The translations under genes and the position numbers were made by a program. DNA of 64,000 bases from Methanosarcina acetivorans C2A (GTDB lineage: Archaea; Halobacteriota; Methanosarcinia; Methanosarcinales; Methanosarcinaceae), in assembly GCF_000007345.1 (NCBI RefSeq), contig NC_003552.1, positions 2,046,001-2,110,000 of the forward strand, written 5' to 3'. The notes below the pieces were generated by a model. It worked only from the letters and a program-made list of their open reading frames with translations, was not told the origin of the DNA and did no database searches. Shown one piece after another: positions 61,279-64,000 of this stretch (position 1 is the first letter of the stretch; each line of letters opens with the position of its first letter).

Positions 61279-61953
61279 ATGAATATAGTTGAAACCAGAA
61301 ACTTAGCCAAGTATTACACATTCGATTCAGGGCTGCGCGTTGAAGCTCTCAGGGGAATAAATGTGAACATTGAAGAGGGAGATTTTGTTTCCTTTATGGG
61401 TCCTTCGGGTTCGGGAAAGTCCACCCTGCTTAACATTGTTGGCTGCCTGGACCAGCCGACATCAGGTAATGTTTTTATCGAAGGTCGCGAAATTGATTAC
61501 AGGAATTCTTCCAATCTTGTCCGTCTTCACAGGCAGACAATAGGTTTTATCTTCCAGGCTTTTAACCTCATCTCCACAATGAATGCCATGGAGAACGTCT
61601 GCTACCCCCTGTACTTTAACAGAGTCCCCCACTCCCGGCAAGAAAAGAGGGCAACCGAGCTTCTTAACCTGGTCGGGCTCGGAGACAGGATGCACCACCT
61701 GCCTTCCGAGTTATCAGGAGGGGAACAGCAAAGGGTTGCTATAGCAAGAGCTCTTGCAAACAACCCCAAGCTTATCCTGGCAGACGAACCTACAGGAAAC
61801 CTTGATTCAGGTACCGGGAAAAAGGTCACGGACCTTATGAGAAAAATCAATCGAGAGCAGGGCGTAAGTTTTCTTGTTACGACTCACGACCATGAAATGG
61901 CCAGAACTGCGGACAGGGTGATAAAACTGAAGGATGGGAAAATAACTGATTAA
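61279..61953 (+). CDS. MacB/LolD-type ABC transporter ATPase
   Basis: This 224-residue ATPase is of the LolD/MacB type. Walker A is GPSGSGKST (41-49), followed by LLNIVGCLDQPTSG; the Q-loop is GFIFQAFNLIST, the signature LSGGEQQRVAIARAL (about 142-156), Walker B LILADEPTGNLDS and the switch histidine in TTHDHEMA. It should pair with a FtsX/MacB-type permease. None is adjacent, but the permease at 50.3 kb is the only one in the window and lies at the opposite end of the same locus. The start at ATG 61279 agrees with family N-termini (MNIVETRNLAKYYT); the upstream frame overlaps the preceding gene. It is the last gene of a three-gene operon with two DUF3344 genes. Confidence 0.93.
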   Translation: MNIVETRNLAKYYTFDSGLRVEALRGINVNIEEGDFVSFMGPSGSGKSTLLNIVGCLDQPTSGNVFIEGREIDYRNSSNLVRLHRQTIGFIFQAFNLISTMNAMENVCYPLYFNRVPHSRQEKRATELLNLVGLGDRMHHLPSELSGGEQQRVAIARALANNPKLILADEPTGNLDSGTGKKVTDLMRKINREQGVSFLVTTHDHEMARTADRVIKLKDGKITD

Positions 61954-63293
61954 TTTTTTAATACATGAGACTTTACCAAAGACTTTAATAATGATTTAAA
62001 AGCTAAGAAAAGATCTATAAACGCTTATTTAGCTTATTATTTACTTTAAGAACCTTTAGAAAGACTACTCCATGAATTATTATGCACAATTCCGCTAAAA
62101 TATCTAACCTTAACTCTGCCACAAATAGGGAATAACTTTTTCAGATAACAATGCTCTTGATTATGTTTCACTCCGAATTTTCGGAGATGAATGTGAATTT
62201 TTTTAGACTGTTTCTTCGAAAGCTAAAGATGACAAATTGATGTTTGAGCCTACTGACATCGAATTTAATATAAGCAAAGACGTAAAGATTACTCAAAATT
62301 ATTCCCTAGAGGAACTAACTTTTCTCTATATCTCTTAGTTTGTGTCAGACAAATTTTTCGGCATCTAAAGACTAGACAATACTAAATGTATAAAAAATTT
62401 CTGGTGAAATTGAAAGTAACAGAGAGAAAAATGCATAACTCCGTTAGAAAAACAGTATCAAAAGACAAAATCATCTAATTGGTTTGTTCCCTAAGCGATG
62501 GAGATTTAAGGATCTAATAAATATGAGATTCAATAAAATATTTACGAGAAAATAAAATATTTATGAGAAAATTCAGAGTTTAACTTACAAATCGATCAGC
62601 GAATTATTTATCAGCAAATATTAAAAAATCTATAACCTACCATTCACTAATAAAAAAGGATTAAAATGAATTAAACTAGAAAAAATTGAATAATATCATA
62701 TTAAATCAATTAGAAGTTCTCTAAAATTACTTTTTCAACATAATAAAAGTTATTAATGGATATTATTGAAAGATAAGTACTTTTGATGAAAGTGACAAAA
62801 ACTCAGCTTCAAAAATTATTTGAATTCCACATCACGAGGCAATTATTTTTTACGGTTAAGTAATACAAATTTTAAATATGATAATATTAAATATTATGAA
62901 TATTATCAAAAGTGTTAAATATCTGCTCAACATATGTAGTTCTGTCCAAAAATGTCTGAAGACAACAAAACAGACACGTCTCCTAAATATGTCTGCGAAG
63001 TATTCGACTCTGAGAATTCCTCGCCTGTAAATTATGCAGGTGAGGGGTTTCAGGTAGAGAAAAATATCCGTATCTATTTGTGAATAGTGTCCGAAAGTAT
63101 AATTCAGAGAATTTTATCTGCGTTTTTTGAGAAAAAACCTGGACTCAAACTCCATAGGTTCTGACCCATATTGAAAATAAATGAAGAAAATGTTATGGCA
63201 GCGTACCAAAAGTTGTGGGAAATTTGAGAAAAATTATCTCAATTCCCTTTCATTTTATCAAATTTTCCCATGTTTTTTTATTTTTCTCCTTAA
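61954..63293. other. 1.3-kb gene desert
   Basis: No gene is supported. A 34-codon open stretch from about 62236 (LMFEPTDIEFNISKDVKI, then QNYSLEELTFLYIS and a stop) looks coding-like but is interrupted on both sides, so it may be a gene remnant. A 9-bp hairpin lies at 63019-63045. The rest is AT-rich. Confidence 0.5.
63019..63045. other. 9-bp hairpin in gene desert
   Basis: CCTCGCCTG (63019-63027) pairs with CAGGTGAGG (63037-63045) across a 9-base AT loop, with one G-T pair in the middle. No T-run follows directly. It may belong to an untranslated region or a small RNA. Confidence 0.5.
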
Positions 63294-64000
63294 TCATATC
63301 ATTGCAAACATATCCACTACATCATCGAAGTCTATCCTTCCGTTTCCGTTGAAGTCGAAGTACTCCACCGGCATATTTTCCTCTATCCAGTCCATATTGT
63401 GGAAATAAGCCACTATATCCACGAAACTGAACTCCCCGTTTCCGGTGAGGTCTTCATAGAGCCCATCTCCGTCGAGGTCTCTAGGGGCATATTCCTGGCC
63501 CGGCAGTGGGGACAGAAGGGTTACTTCAATTGTCCCTGCCAGGAGAGCTGGTTCGATAGAGTCTCCGGAATCGTCCTCCAGACGTTTAACTCCTATTGAA
63601 AGGTTCGCAGATCCTTTCTCCTTTCCAGAAACAGTGAGAGTGGCAAGCACAACATCTGCTGCCCCTTCCTTAACGGAATCTTCCAGGTCAACAGTCTTCA
63701 TGTAGATCGAAGTCCCGGGCAGGGTAGAGTTCTCAGTAATCAAAGCCCAGGAAGGGTACTCGATATCAACTATTTCGGCAACAGCCGGGTCGTCGAGAGC
63801 AACGGTCAGGTTGTAGCCTGCAAGACCTGCAGGGAAGTTGCTTGCAACGAGATTTATTTCAGTAGATTCGTTTTCCGAAACTGAGGAACTTTCAGGGTCG
63901 AAATAGAGAGTTACAGTTGACCCGGAAGCTTCGGAAACTTCGATGTAACTCGATTTCAACTCAAAGTCAGAACCTGCATCATTTTCCACAGTCAGATTTA
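63294..64000 (-). CDS. Cohesin/dockerin-type surface protein, 3' part
   Basis: Only the C-terminal 235 residues are in the window. The frame is open through the right edge (…NLTVENDAGSD), so the GTG at 63989 is not the true start. A cohesin-like beta domain (about residues 22-155: VTLYFDPESSSVSENESTEINL, AGYNLTVALDDPAVAEIVDIEYP) is followed by a short linker and a dockerin-like pair of calcium loops: DLDGDGLYEDLTGNGEFSFVDIV and FDFNGNGRIDFDDVVDMFAMI at the very end. Cohesin-dockerin pairing assembles extracellular complexes. Here one protein carries both types, as in several archaeal surface proteins. The upstream part may add more repeats or a signal peptide. Confidence 0.85.
   Translation of the reverse strand, partial: NLTVENDAGSDFELKSSYIEVSEASGSTVTLYFDPESSSVSENESTEINLVASNFPAGLAGYNLTVALDDPAVAEIVDIEYPSWALITENSTLPGTSIYMKTVDLEDSVKEGAADVVLATLTVSGKEKGSANLSIGVKRLEDDSGDSIEPALLAGTIEVTLLSPLPGQEYAPRDLDGDGLYEDLTGNGEFSFVDIVAYFHNMDWIEENMPVEYFDFNGNGRIDFDDVVDMFAMI

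Overview
The window is methanogenic-archaeal chromosome, most probably Methanosarcina. It has an archaeal methenyl-H4MPT cyclohydrolase, DUF2124, DUF2117, UPF0280, KEOPS Pcc1 and Brix genes, an archaeal IorAB pair, N-x-S/T-rich surface proteins (PKD, NosD, YVTN/TolB-like, DUF3344, PGF-pre-PGF, cohesin/dockerin) and long AT-rich intergenic spaces. From memory, the order mch / dapL / aldehyde oxidoreductase / UPF0280 resembles M. acetivorans; that is recall, not a search. No rRNA, tRNA or CRISPR array was seen.

Layout. 1-12 kb is metabolic: a QueG-like Fe-S protein, a U32 peptidase, mch, DUF2124, dapL (lysine synthesis), then on the minus strand a ubiquitin-like MoaD/SAMP protein, a tungsten aldehyde:ferredoxin oxidoreductase and an ApbE-like UPF0280 protein. 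12-24 kb is envelope and ion homeostasis: a NosD beta-helix protein, MscS plus DUF432, CorA, a multi-helix MscS-associated membrane protein, a large fasciclin/DUF4430 surface protein with 63-bp repeats, and a second MscS. 23.7-27.5 kb is an iorA-iorB-paaK operon for aryl pyruvate oxidation. 28-34.4 kb mixes a Met/Asn/Thr-rich secreted protein, two Yip1 paralogues duplicated with their promoters, a PKD/propeller protein, a methyltransferase and small coiled-coil proteins. 34.7-44.5 kb has malic enzyme, a JAMM protease, a very large mosaic surface protein, a CHASE4 histidine kinase, pcc1 and brix. 44.5-47.1 kb has no convincing protein gene but holds a group II intron domain V motif, two inverted-repeat (MITE-like) elements and a triple-hairpin RNA candidate.

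47-62 kb is the most unusual part. Between 50.3 and 62.0 kb lie a MacB/FtsX-type permease and, 10 kb away, its likely ATPase. Between them are four DUF3344 surface proteins and a complete ECF transporter set: an S-like component fused to an extracellular NEW3/CARDB-like domain, a fused double ATPase, and EcfT. One DUF3344 gene looks like an in-frame fusion of an anchored surface protein to a CARDB lipoprotein. I propose this as a candidate surface-coupled transport system. 62-63.3 kb is a gene desert, and the window ends inside a cohesin/dockerin-type gene.

Many genes have clear Shine-Dalgarno sites (GGAGG, AGGTGA), which were used to move several starts. A few (the Yip1 pair, the second MscS) have a TATA box about 25 bases from the start codon and are probably leaderless.
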